The notes under the pieces were generated by a model. The model was not told where the DNA came from and did no database searches. It saw nothing but the letters and a program-made list of their open reading frames with translations. DNA of 25,847 nucleotides. It comes from Zoopage sp. CT-All (Eukaryota > Zoopagomycota > Zoopagomycetes > Zoopagales > Zoopagaceae). Location: assembly GCA_004114245.1 (NCBI GenBank), contig QZWS01000112.1:1-25847 (forward strand), read 5' to 3'. Below are positions 17,948 to 25,847 of the stretch, piece by piece. Numbering within the stretch: the first letter of the stretch is position 1; every line of letters begins with the position of its first letter. The translations under genes were made by a program, and so were the position numbers.

Positions 17948-20061
17948 TTACTCTTTGGCCTCTTTCGCCGCAGCGCCCTCGTCCGATGCGGCCTCCTCAA
18001 TGGCAGGGATACGGCGGAATTCCATCACAAGTTCGCAGTGAACAGTGTGCGGGAAGAGATCAACGGGCTGTGCTTGGCAAGGCCGAAACGGGCGCCCAGC
18101 GTACCTGTTGGAGGTCGGCCGACACAGGCTAAAAGACGTCAAGGCCGGCGTAGTTAAGCAGTGACCTACTCGATGAAATTCTGGGTAGCTTGCTTAGCAT
18201 CGCATGCAATGTAGACAACATGGTCAATGGCTGAGCATTCACGAATGGCCCGAATGACGCTCGCGTGGACTCCGGCACTAGAGCAAGATTAGGAGTGGTG
18301 GCGAGAGTGAGGCTTACCGAGGAGGATCCAGAATGGCGGCAACATGGTCGCCAGGCTGGAGCATGCCAACAACCTGGCGCATGGCGTCCTCCACCTTGGA
18401 GCATATATATTCTACGTTCGTCACTTCTACTCAGCGCCAATGTCAAAGGGCATCGAATATAATAGCGGGTGGACGCACCATTATCAGCGGCATTCCTGAT
18501 TGCATCCTTCACTGCACTCTCGACAATCTCTACACCGATGACACGGTCAAAGTGCTTAGCCAGAGTGATGCCGATTGTGCCCGTGCCACAGCAGAGGTCG
18601 AGAAGGACAGTTTTGATGGGTGTCTCGGTGGAGATGACTGCAAGGCTTTCGTCGCGCTGGGTGGCCCAGTCAGCACACTTTCGGTACAGGAGTTCTGTGG
18701 CTGGGGTATTGACTTGGAAGAACGAGAGCGGCGAGAGTTGGAATCTATCAAATACGCTCTGTGGGACCTGGCATTCAAGAGTAGATTTCACGTACCGGCA
18801 TCCAAGCAGCTCCTCATGCACATAGCCGGATCCAGTCAAACATTCAATAGGCGCTTTATCAGTGATTCCATTCGAAGAGCCGGACCATTCCTACCCATAT
18901 GTCACTATAGCCGGGCCGTTGCACACAATTGTACCTGAACGAGCAGGGTATCAACACGGCATGGAGCATTACTAAAGTAAGTAACAAGTGCCGCTTTCTC
19001 GGCTACAACCTGTTCGGGTGTCATCGTAGACGGATCCAATTGGACCATGACCATGGCTAGAGGGGCATCGTAATATGGCGCTGGATGGAAATCCAACGAC
19101 ACTAACCTTCTCCGGTGCGTTGGGTGCGCGTCAATAGCGTCCGCCATACACCTTGCTTCGCGACGCGATCGTAGACGGGAAACGGCGACGAGCGAACGTA
19201 TACTTGAAAGGCTGCAGCAATCGCCTTTGCTTCGTCCCCAACATGCAAACACTGCTCGGGACTCAAGACGCAGACGATCCCGTCCTTGAACATTCCCAGC
19301 AAGAATCCAACGGTTGGAACACCATCCATATCGGTTCCGACGGTAAACTCGCACTTTGTTCTGTACCCGTCAATGGCAGGGCTCGCCACGGTGGGATGCA
19401 GGGTACACGGGAGGTTAAAGCCGAATTCGCTCTTTGGCACAACCCAGGCCAGCAGCGGGTGCTCCTTCTCCGAAGTCTCGACAAGTCCACGGAGTTTTGT
19501 CCTAAATGAGGAAAGATTTTTGGTCATCCCTTTGTGCTTCTCAGCCAGTTGCTCGTCATAGGGTTGACGCCACAATGCCGTGACTTGATCCGCGAGCCTC
19601 TCCCACGGACTCCGCGTATCCTCCACAGCCTCCTCGGACCTCGCAGCGCGCTTTTTCTCAAATATTGCGTCTCGGTCTCGTTGCAACACATCTGCATCGC
19701 TCACTGACACTTCCGAGGCTTTGAATAATGCGCCCGAGAGCTTCTCCCTCGCGGCGGCCTTTGCTTCGGCGTCTGCAAAGGTAACAAACGCATAGTCCCA
19801 TTTTGGGGCTTTCTTGACGCGAGGATCAACGAGGCCGAGGGAAGTGAGGAACTTCTTAAAGGCATTTGGGGCTATGTGCTTCGGAAGATTGGAGACCTTG
19901 AGGCGTAAGGTGATGTCGGCGACAGCAGCCGCAGCCGCAGCAGACCCCGAAAGCGTAGGCATTTCAATGGGAGATTCCTCTGTGGATGTAGCGACCAGAG
20001 GCGGGGAGATATTAGAATGGACGCGGGCTCGTTTTGCAGCAGGACACTCCGTATCGGTCAT
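17948..20061 (-). CDS. TRMT2A-like tRNA uracil-5-methyltransferase with RRM, 6 exons
   Basis: SAM-dependent enzyme that makes m5U54 in the tRNA T-loop. Exons: 20061-19107, 19056-18935, 18890-18479, 18426-18318, 18277-18170, 18128-17948; introns of 50, 44, 52, 40 and 41 nt; 628 aa, in phase. An N-terminal RRM-like domain (KVSNLPKHIAPNAFKKFL, WDYAFVTF) matches the animal TRMT2A layout. The catalytic part shows SPLSFFQVNTPATELLY, the SAM site DLCCGTGTIG, GVEIVESAVKDA, ILDPPRAG and the C-terminal VDLFPHTVHCE, which holds the general-base Glu. The nucleophile motif, usually SCNP, reads IACDAK here; the Cys is kept but its neighbours differ. Junctions fit the family closely (DNEVTNVEYIC; NFIDLCRPTSNR). 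Start 20061 was chosen because further upstream the frame is not protein-like. Confidence 0.9.
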
Positions 20062-20579
20062 TGTCGAAGGTCTTTTTTTTCTTTGTCCCAAATGAGCGAG
20101 CACTTCAAGTTTAACTGCTCTGAGGAGGATGAACACAATCAGGCTGAATGCAACTATAAATACTGGCAGACTGTGGATGTCTCGGACAATGTATTCTCTC
20201 TTGCCTTATTTGAAATTTGATGCTCTGCTTCTATTGATTATTATGTGACACTGCATTGGTTATTCAAATATGATATATCCAGGGGTGCTTATTTTAGGCG
20301 CCTGCCTTAATTATTTAAAGCAGCTGAGCGCCTATTTTAAGCAACCCTGGATATATCTAATCAGTGATGCTAGTACCAGCCAAAAATTGTCTATGACACA
20401 TTCTGTTGACTCCTGTCTGGTTGACATTCAACACATGCACTATTTGACAGTCCGGTCTCACAAAGATTTGAATTCTACCATTGCTGTACTGAAATACACT
20501 GCTGAACAAGCCTGTCCAATAAAGGAACCCAATACATACGTCCACAACATAATCCACTATGAAAAACACATTGCACATA
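20062..20579. other. Intergenic region with a fold-back element
   Basis: This 518-bp AT-rich region lies upstream of the TRMT2A-like gene and downstream of PXMP4, both on the minus strand. Apart from a T8 run at about 20072-20079 and the inverted repeat listed separately at 20272-20357, I see no gene or RNA. Open frames here are short and of low complexity. Confidence 0.55.
20272..20357. repeat. 86-bp fold-back inverted repeat
   Basis: Two 30-bp arms (20272-20301 and 20328-20357) are reverse complements with four mismatches: each reads GATATATCCAGGG from its outer end and closes with TAGGCGC. The 26-bp spacer contains CTGCCTT/AAAGCAG, which can pair further, so almost the whole element can fold into one hairpin. 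It could be a small MITE-like relic or a structured promoter or 3'-end element. No convincing target-site duplication is visible. Confidence 0.7.
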
Positions 20580-21206
20580 CTATCGATTATGCCAAAACAG
20601 AGTCCGCAGCCCATCCCACCGATTCGAATCCAAATACAAATACTGCATGGAGGCCTGCAACGATCCCTGGAGCGTATCCCTCTCGTGGCGAAACAGCCAC
20701 ATCACTGCCGCCCAGGAGAGCGCGGCAAACACCCTAAACGCAAGCTCCGGATTCACATCCGCGGCGCCAGGAATGAGGCCGTGCTTGGAAGGAAGCTTGG
20801 CAAGCGCGGTGATGGATCGCGCAAACACATACAGCACGATCTGCTGATTGATAGGGTTATTGGAGCCAAAGACGTGCCAGCCGCCAACGAGGCCAGCCAG
20901 AAACGGATGGGCGCTAGCCTCCTTCCCGCCTCCCAGAATCCGGAGGGCCAGCATGATGGACTTGTATATTGTTACAAAGGAAGCGAGGTTACGAGCGTGC
21001 TGCCAGGTGGCGCGGAAAATAAAGCGCAGCTTGGCGCGTGCCGAGCCGTCGCGGAACAGAAGGGTCATGACGAGAGCATGCGGGAAACGGATCTTTGCGC
21101 CATAGACGAGGCCATTGCGAGTGCCTTTGAGGATGGCGAGCAGCGGGTGCAGCCGAGGAGCGAGGATGACGCGGTTGATTGAGTCTTGCAGCGTCATTAT
21201 TGTCAT
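20580..21206 (-). CDS. PXMP4: Peroxisomal membrane protein 4 (PXMP4/PMP24)
   Basis: Small multi-pass peroxisomal membrane protein related to the Tim17/22/23 fold; its transport role is not settled in any organism. The 208-aa frame has no intron and matches the family along its length: LLAILKGTRNGLVYGAKIRFPHALVMTLLFR, then KLRFIFRATWQHARNLASFV, FLAGLVGGWHVFGSNNPINQQI, and the C-terminal RDTLQGSLQASMQYLYLDSN. The length is normal (human about 212 aa). The first ATG is at 21206, with an in-frame alternative at 21197. It is divergent from PIG-F, with start codons only 12 bp apart. Confidence 0.93.
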   Translation of the reverse strand: MTIMTLQDSINRVILAPRLHPLLAILKGTRNGLVYGAKIRFPHALVMTLLFRDGSARAKLRFIFRATWQHARNLASFVTIYKSIMLALRILGGGKEASAHPFLAGLVGGWHVFGSNNPINQQIVLYVFARSITALAKLPSKHGLIPGAADVNPELAFRVFAALSWAAVMWLFRHERDTLQGSLQASMQYLYLDSNRWDGLRTLFWHNR

Positions 21207-21218
21207 GTGACCACATCA

Positions 21219-22090
21219 ATGTTGCTGGCTGCCGGGGATGCTGCATTGCCCAAGTCCTCGGCCCCGAGACCGCCGCGGAATGCTATGAAATACTCTGTGC
21301 AGGCGAACCTTGCGCTGGCGTCTGTGCGCGTCGCAGCCATCCTCGCCGCCGTGTTTCTCCTCCCGACGCAGCCGCTCCTTCAGCACCCAGTGACGTCGCT
21401 TCAGCAAGCATCGCTCTATGTGCTTGTGATGCGGGCGGTCGAGAATTGGGCTGGGTGGCCCGTGGTTGCTGGAGACGGGGCTGGCCACTTGCGAGTGTTG
21501 CACTATCGGCGACGCGTCAAGGTTGCTCCACTTGTCACCCGTTTCATTTAGCCACGCAGGTCTGTTGATAGAACGTCGTCAGGATGCTAATCTTGACTGT
21601 TTTGGCGGCAGTTGTGCTTCACATTGTCGCCGTTTTATTTGGTGCTCCATTCGTCGCGTTCGTTTGTCAGCTCCATGCATTCGATGCTGACATTGCTTGT
21701 GCTGAACAGACAGGCAGAGTATACTTGGAGCGGCGCTTTTTTGATATCGACTGTCGCCATCTCTCCGGCTGCGCGCATCCTCGGATTGAGTCCCGATTCA
21801 TGGTCCCGCACTCTGCCCTCAGCCGCGTATTGCTGCCTATTCCGCTTTTGTCATTATATTGAGCTGTGTGCGTTAGGCCGCGCACCGCTGAGGAGAGATT
21901 TATTCGGGTGACAATTATAGCCTCACTGTTTGGAGCTTGGCTCGGTGCGTTTGTCATACCCTTGGACTGGGACAGGCCGTGGCAACAGTGGCCTCTGCCC
22001 TGTGTCCTGGGATCAATTGCTGCCTGGGCTGTATCTCAGTACCTTGCTGTCGGACTGGAAGCGGTTGTAGTACATGGTAGGCTGGACTAG
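21219..22090 (+). CDS. GPI-anchor biosynthesis protein PIG-F (Gpi11), 4 exons
   Basis: PIG-F is an ER membrane protein that partners the ethanolamine-phosphate transferases PIG-O and PIG-G late in GPI-anchor synthesis. Exons: 21219-21521, 21572-21661, 21714-21826, 21877-22090; introns of 50, 52 and 50 nt; 239 aa. Family features continue across the junctions: VVLHIVAVLFGAPFVAF runs into AEYTWSGAFLIST, and the conserved IIASLFGAWLGAFVIPLDWDRPWQQWPLPC lies in the last exon. Several hydrophobic spans fit a multi-pass protein of normal length (human 219 aa). The exon 1 start is uncertain; an in-frame ATG at 21288 (MKYSVQ) is an alternative. The first intron donor (GTTGCT) is weak. Confidence 0.88.
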
Positions 22091-22273
22091 GTACAGGAAA
22101 GCGATGGCATAGCATGCATCAGCCGCAGAGTAAATTTGTTTCTATTGCAACGTATCGTCCGTCCCAAGCACGCTCTTCGCACCAACCAGCAATGTGAAGT
22201 GGATATATCCAGCGATGATCTCCAGCATTACGCGGTGCTTGTTACGACTGACGCTCCACTGCATCGCCTTTAC

Positions 22274-22783
22274 TCACCCACATGCACACGACAGCCGGCA
22301 CTGACACCCAACTCCGCTTCCCTGGCACTCGCACAACTGCGAGTGCTCCACCGGCGTCTCGTGCTGTTCCAGCTCGTGCCGCTGCTTCACATGGCACGCA
22401 GCACTCTCACACGCCTCTGCCTGCATCCTCGCCAGCGGGACCCAGCGACACGCATACACGGATGGGGAGGACTCGTCTGTGAATGTCTTCCCACACTCCC
22501 GAATCCGCACGATATCTGCCTCAGTGTACGCCGTTGCCGCATTGGCATAGTCAAAGTCAGCAAGAAGCTCGTAGCTGTAAACATCTTCAAGTGTGATAGA
22601 CGTTCCGGTGATGCGGGATGGACGAGTGGCGGTGGCGGTGGTGGGAAGCAGGGTGCTGTGCAGGGCGTCGTCGATCGCATCATTGCAAGGTTCAACGGAG
22701 GCGTTTGCTTGCAAGCTAACGAGTATTTGCTTTTGCTGGGCGCTGTCGTCTGACGCAAGAAATGGATATTTGTGAGTCTCCAT
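22274..22783 (-). CDS. Unrecognised protein, 3' end uncertain
   Basis: A 169-residue frame starting at ATG 22783 (METHKYPFLASDD). The first ~115 residues look like a real folded protein: DSAQQKQILVSLQ, a Ser/Thr-rich middle, then TLEDVYSYELLADFDYANAA and EADIVRIRECGKTF. The C-terminal ~40 residues are odd and Cys-rich (LCECQGSGVGCQC, ending SCACG), and the stop TGA overlaps a perfect GTGAGT donor. A 40-nt intron at 22234-22273 would lead into a plausible hydrophobic exon (HRVMLEIIAGYIHF, ending TDDTLQ, stop at about 22143), but only from another frame. So either an upstream intron has been missed or the frame ends at 22274. No family recognised. Confidence 0.45.
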   Translation of the reverse strand: METHKYPFLASDDSAQQKQILVSLQANASVEPCNDAIDDALHSTLLPTTATATRPSRITGTSITLEDVYSYELLADFDYANAATAYTEADIVRIRECGKTFTDESSPSVYACRWVPLARMQAEACESAACHVKQRHELEQHETPVEHSQLCECQGSGVGCQCRLSCACG

Positions 22784-23082
22784 GGTAGAATGGGTCAGCA
22801 GGCGGGGCGTGTGGGAAAAGCACTGAATGACGTGTTTTTGAATGACGTGTTTTGAATGACGTGTTTCTACTTGCATTGTCGTCTCGTACATACGCCTACC
22901 GGAGAGTGACCATCGAGCCATCTGCGTGGTCTGAAGCAGTCCACATGACTAGGACGCAATCATATCAACTTCCATTGCACTTGACAGCATGGCCATTCCA
23001 GACTCTCCCAGCCATCGCTCTCTCCCAGCCATCACTTACTCTCAATCGCCGCTCACTCACTCCCAGTCATCACTCAGTATCC
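22784..23082. other. Intergenic region with short direct repeats
   Basis: This 299-bp region lies between the unrecognised gene (start 22783) and the stop of the SHMT 3' fragment. It contains three TGACGTG repeats (listed separately). It also has an imperfect CTCCCAGCCATC repeat, at about 23003, 23023 and (as CTCCCAGTCATC) 23060, inside a pyrimidine-rich stretch. No exon is visible. Confidence 0.5.
22824..22866 (-). promoter_or_regulatory. Triple TGAATGACGTG repeat, possible bZIP (ATF/CREB) sites
   Basis: Three direct copies of TGAATGACGTGTTTT-like sequence put the core TGACGTG at 22828, 22843 and 22857, about 40-80 bp upstream of the start at 22783. TGACGT is the half-site bound by ATF/CREB-type bZIP factors. 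The spacing of 14-15 bp is a little more than one helical turn. The strand given is that of the presumed target gene. Regulation is inferred from the motif only. Confidence 0.4.
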
Positions 23083-23423
23083 TTAATCATGACGCTTGAT
23101 GCTTGTCGCATCAAATCCGGGCATGGGGAATGACTGGGCCAGCTCGATGACCTCACGCTTGACCTGCTCCAACTCAGCATTGCCCTCCAAGGCGACCAGG
23201 AAATCCTTGACGAGCTTGCTGCCGGACCTTTCCTGCACCATCAGAGCAATCTGTGCGGTGCGGTGCAGTAATTCAGCGACCTTGACCATGTCTGACTCCT
23301 TGAACGAGCGCGAGGTGAGCGCAGCAGTACCGATGCGTATGCCGCCAGGGGACAACGCCGACGTATCTCCGTGAACAGTGTTCTTATTCAGTGTGATGTT
23401 GGCCAAATCACAAATCTTCTCCA
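23083..23423 (-). pseudogene. Detached 3' end of serine hydroxymethyltransferase
   Basis: This frame encodes the last 112 residues of an [53 protein letters not shown], and a C-terminus ending DATSIKRHD. It has no start of its own; it begins inside an exon and is preceded by the end of the coiled-coil gene. Its first 55 bases (23369-23423) are a perfect reverse complement of the last 55 bases of the window, where the SHMT body is cut. Body (374 residues) plus this piece, less the 18 shared residues, gives about 468, the normal cytosolic SHMT length. It is therefore most likely the missing end of the same gene, displaced by misassembly or inversion, rather than a decaying copy; no disabling change is seen in it. 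Confidence 0.85.
23369..23423 (-). repeat. 55-bp perfect inverted repeat, left copy
   Basis: Reverse complement of 25793-25847, identical over all 55 bases and diverging immediately outside (GTGG against ATGG at the body side). It codes for the same SHMT residues in both places. In this copy it also supplies the last codons and the stop of the coiled-coil frame. Confidence 0.97.
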
Positions 23424-24590
23424 CTTGACTGAGTCAGCTGGTCGAGCACACTTTCGATCTGTGCAATCCTGGCAGCATTACCATCACCAGTCTGTCCATG
23501 CTGTGCAGACTGTCTGAGAGCCAACCGAATTTCTTCCAGCACGGCACTGGACGGTAGAGCAGGTCCCGCTTTGGGGACAAGGGCACTGACATCTGCTGCG
23601 GTTTGAGCGTCTATAGCGGCTCTGCTCTCAGTGTACTGCGCTTCCTCGTCGTCTACTACCATCAGCCAGACATGGTGGAGGACGGTGAATACGGAGTGCG
23701 GCCAGCTCCTTCTTCTTCGATGCGAGTTCTGTCTGCAACCGAGTGCACTCTGCGACATCCAGGGTCAGATCAGCGTGCACTTCGTCATTCAAATCCGCGG
23801 CTGTCCTATTCAATGCGTCCAATCTTGCCTCCGCTCTGTCATTCTGCATACGCATTGTGGCCATATATGCTTCAAATTCGTCGAGAATTCGCATGATTTC
23901 ATCTCGCTTGCGTGAGAGTGAATGCAGCTTTGCCTTCTCCTCGCGGATGGAGCTCTGTAGCGCGCGGTGCTCATCCATCTCCACATTCTCCTCTGACTGC
24001 TCCACCTGATCCTCGAGTTCGTTCTGTGCAAATTAAGAATATGCGGTGGAGGACGGAATGGTACAGTTTGCAGTTGCGTCTCATAGAGATCGATCTTGTC
24101 CTGGGCCCCGTTGAAGCGCTGCGTAATGTCGTCCAGCTCCTCCAGCACTCCAGGGACATCGCTTCCGAGATATTAGCAATGCAAATCTTTCATCTTAATC
24201 ACACACCATATCTCTCTAAGCGAGTCAATGGCGTTAAAGATGGCCTCGAGCGCGTCTTCATGTTGCGACGTCTTACCAGCACGTACATCCCGCTGTACCT
24301 GCCGAGCCTCTCTACAAGCTGCCTCAATAAACCCCTCATAATTACCAAGACTCTGCGTACATTAGGGCCTCGTCTTTGGTGCGATTGTCGACGAGGTACA
24401 TCTGCTGCTCGGAAAGCGTGGCACCGCGCTCGATGACTCCGCGATGGATGTGTACCGCGGACCACGACGCGTCGGCATCGGAGATAAAACTCGCGTCGCT
24501 GTTGCTGATGGTTGCCATGAGCGCATTGTGGGCGTTTGCTGCCTGCGCGGACGCGGCCACGGCGGCATTGAGCGAGGTGGCCCAAGGCAT
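23408..24590 (-). CDS. Coiled-coil protein, 5 exons, C-terminus suspect
   Basis: Model: exons 24590-24400, 24350-24207, 24161-24065, 24023-23693, 23652-23408; introns of 49, 45, 41 and 40 nt; 335 aa, in phase. The N-terminal part is Ala-rich (SLNAAVAASAQAANAHN). Then come helical segments (GFIEAACREARQVQRDV; VLEELDDITQRFNGAQDKIDLYETQL) and a long charged coiled coil from about residue 145 to 245 (EDQVEQSEENVEMDEHR, LHSLSRKRDEIMRILDEFE). The C-terminal helix contains LEEIRLALRQSAQ. The layout suggests a structural or complex subunit, but I do not recognise the family. The first junction is uncertain, and intron 4 may end 3 nt earlier (37 nt). An upstream ATG at 24632 overlaps the SHMT start. 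The last residues (GEDL, stop) lie inside the SHMT-derived 55-bp repeat and may be an artefact. Confidence 0.55.
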
Positions 24591-24630
24591 GTTGACGACT
24601 CGAGCAGTCTGCTTTTCTCCGCACGCAGAC

Positions 24631-25847
24631 ATGGCCTCTCCTGCCCCCGTCGTCGCCGATTCCTGGGTAGCAGCCCTCGGATTGTCCATAATTATCCTAA
24701 TCGCTATATTACAGAACACCGGCTTGAACACGACGCTGCAGCAGGAAGATAAGGAGATCTACGATCTGATCGAGAATGAAAAATATCGGCAGTGGAGTGG
24801 CCTCGAGCTGATTGCCTCAGAGGTGCATTGCTCCCTCCCTTTGTGCTGTCCCATAGCCGCCGTATAGAATTTCACATCGCAAGCTGTGATGGAGGCAAAC
24901 GGCTCCTGCTTGACAAACAAATACTCCGAGGGGCTGCCAGGCGCGCGCTACTACGGCGGAAACGAATTCATCGACGAGGTCGAAAATCTGTGCCGCAAGC
25001 GCGCGCTCGACGCTTTCCGACTCGCGCCGTCCGAATGGGGTGTCAACGTGCAGCCATACTCGGGCAGCACTGCCAACTTTGCAGCACTCACCGCGCTCAT
25101 CAAGCCCCATGATCGCCTGATGGGTCTGGACCTGCCATCCGGCGGCCACCTTACGCATGGCTACCAGACTGCCAAAAAGAAGATCTCGGCCTCGTCGATC
25201 TACTTTGAATCGATGCCGTATCAGGTGGATTCGGAGACGGGATTGCTCGACTATGATCAGCTGGAGCGCAACGCGGAACTGTTCCGGCCCAAGCTCATCA
25301 TCTGCGGCGCCTCGTGCTACGCCCGCGACTGGGACTATGGGCGACTGCGCAAGATCGCTGACCATCACGGCGCATACCTCATGGCTGACATCGCGCACAT
25401 TTCTGGGCTGGTCTCGGCTCAGGAGGCCGAGAACCCATTCGTGTATTGCGATGTGGTGACCACCACGACCCACAAGACCCTGCGTGGCCCGCGCGCTGGC
25501 CTCATATTCTTCCGCCGCGGTGTTGACCACACTGACCTCGAGTCGCGTGTCAACCAGGCCGTGTTCCCTGCGACTCAGGGCGGTCCACACAACAACACCA
25601 TAGCCGCGGTCGCAGTGGCACTCAAGCAAGCCGCGAGCCCGGAGTTTCGTCGCTATGCACAGCAGGTCAAGGCCAATGCGCGCAAGCTCGCCGCCGCGCT
25701 CATGGAACACGGCTACACCATTGTCACCGATGGCACCGATAATCACACCGTGATCTGGGACCTACGTCCCATAAAGCTGACCGGATCCAAGATGGAGAAG
25801 ATTTGTGATTTGGCCAACATCACACTGAATAAGAACACTGTTCACGG
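24631..25847 (+). CDS. Serine hydroxymethyltransferase, truncated at the right edge
   Basis: PLP enzyme that interconverts serine and glycine while loading the one-carbon unit onto tetrahydrofolate. Exons: 24631-24666, 24715-24822, 24868 to beyond 25847; introns of 48 and 45 nt; 374 residues present. Family features: [13 protein letters not shown] joined across intron 2 to [17 protein letters not shown]-like [41 protein letters not shown], and the PLP lysine Lys251 in [12 protein letters not shown]. No mitochondrial presequence is evident, so it is probably the cytosolic form. Intron 1 is a multiple of three with no stop, so a raw reading shows a false hydrophobic segment. Its ATG is 41 bases from that of the divergent coiled-coil gene. 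The missing C-terminus is at 23083-23423 on the other strand. Confidence 0.93.
25793..25847 (+). repeat. 55-bp perfect inverted repeat, right copy ending at the window edge
   Basis: Identical to the reverse complement of 23369-23423. The match ends with the last base of the window, so its true length on this side cannot be seen. Exact coincidence of repeat end and sequence end is what a de Bruijn assembler leaves where a contig stops at a shared k-mer. Confidence 0.97.

Noticed and set aside
22244-22273. 30-nt intron linking the Cys-rich tail to the hydrophobic exon in phase
   Set aside because: It is shorter than any other intron seen in this window (38 nt minimum) and has no branch site, so I did not build it into the model.
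24631-24822. Membrane segment at the SHMT N-terminus
   Set aside because: The hydrophobic run is encoded by a 48-nt intron with good splice and branch signals; SHMT is a soluble enzyme.
24817-25746. 309-residue open frame on the minus strand over SHMT
   Set aside because: It is the complement of conserved SHMT coding sequence with strong third-position GC bias; the plus strand has all family motifs.
1-25847. CRISPR array, tRNA or rRNA genes, transposase genes, or a linked biosynthetic cluster
   Set aside because: None was recognised by eye on either strand; neighbouring genes belong to unrelated housekeeping pathways, so no new multi-gene system is claimed.

Overview
This window is nuclear DNA from a eukaryote, very probably an early-diverging fungus; my guess is the Kickxellomycotina (Coemansia-like). 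The evidence is the architecture and gene content. Most introns I could place are 38-52 nt long (70 nt is the largest), with CTAAT/CTAAC/CTGAC-like branch points 10-15 nt before the 3' splice site. Genes lie on both strands and are often only tens of bases apart. The gene set mixes fungal and animal-like families: a fungal CSC1-type channel, a TRMT2A-type tRNA methyltransferase carrying an RRM, sphingomyelin-synthase-type enzymes, PXMP4, and a separate PIG-F. I see no bacterial operons, CRISPR array or phage. Species assignment is inference.

Left part (1-7267): a possible tail of a gene cut by the left edge, then an AT-rich gap. Next comes a 15-exon REV3 (DNA polymerase zeta catalytic subunit) on the minus strand. 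Its ATG is 60 bp from the ATG of a divergent seven-exon CCZ1 gene on the plus strand. I rebuilt both gene models splice by splice; every exon is in phase, and family motifs continue across the junctions. REV3 keeps the polymerase motifs and a Rev7-binding motif but stops before the C-terminal cysteine motifs.

Middle part (7268-16878): a four-exon CSC1/OSCA-like channel, an intronless Ser/Pro/Gly-rich secreted protein, and two tandem intronless sphingomyelin-synthase-type genes, all on the minus strand. These are followed by a small secreted protein, a tandem pair of small secreted proteins on the plus strand (one with a 12-bp repeat array), and an unrecognised small ORF.

Right part (16879-25847): eIF3g on the plus strand, converging on a six-exon TRMT2A-like gene on the minus strand. 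A divergent PXMP4/PIG-F pair follows, with start codons 12 bp apart. Then come an unrecognised gene, a coiled-coil gene of five exons, and serine hydroxymethyltransferase (SHMT). SHMT is broken: its body runs off the right edge, while its last 112 residues lie 2.4 kb to the left on the opposite strand. The two pieces share a perfect 55-bp inverted repeat that ends exactly at the last base of the window. This is the most important structural observation. It points either to an assembly-graph artefact or to a real inversion, and it calls the 3' end of the coiled-coil gene into question.

The genes are mostly housekeeping (DNA damage tolerance, vacuolar trafficking, translation, tRNA modification, GPI anchors, peroxisomes, one-carbon metabolism), with a patch of fast-evolving secreted-protein genes at about 10.3-16.4 kb. 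I found no clearly new multi-gene system. The points most worth following are the split SHMT, the REV3 without a C-terminal domain, the tandem SMS-type enzymes and the young duplicated secreted proteins.
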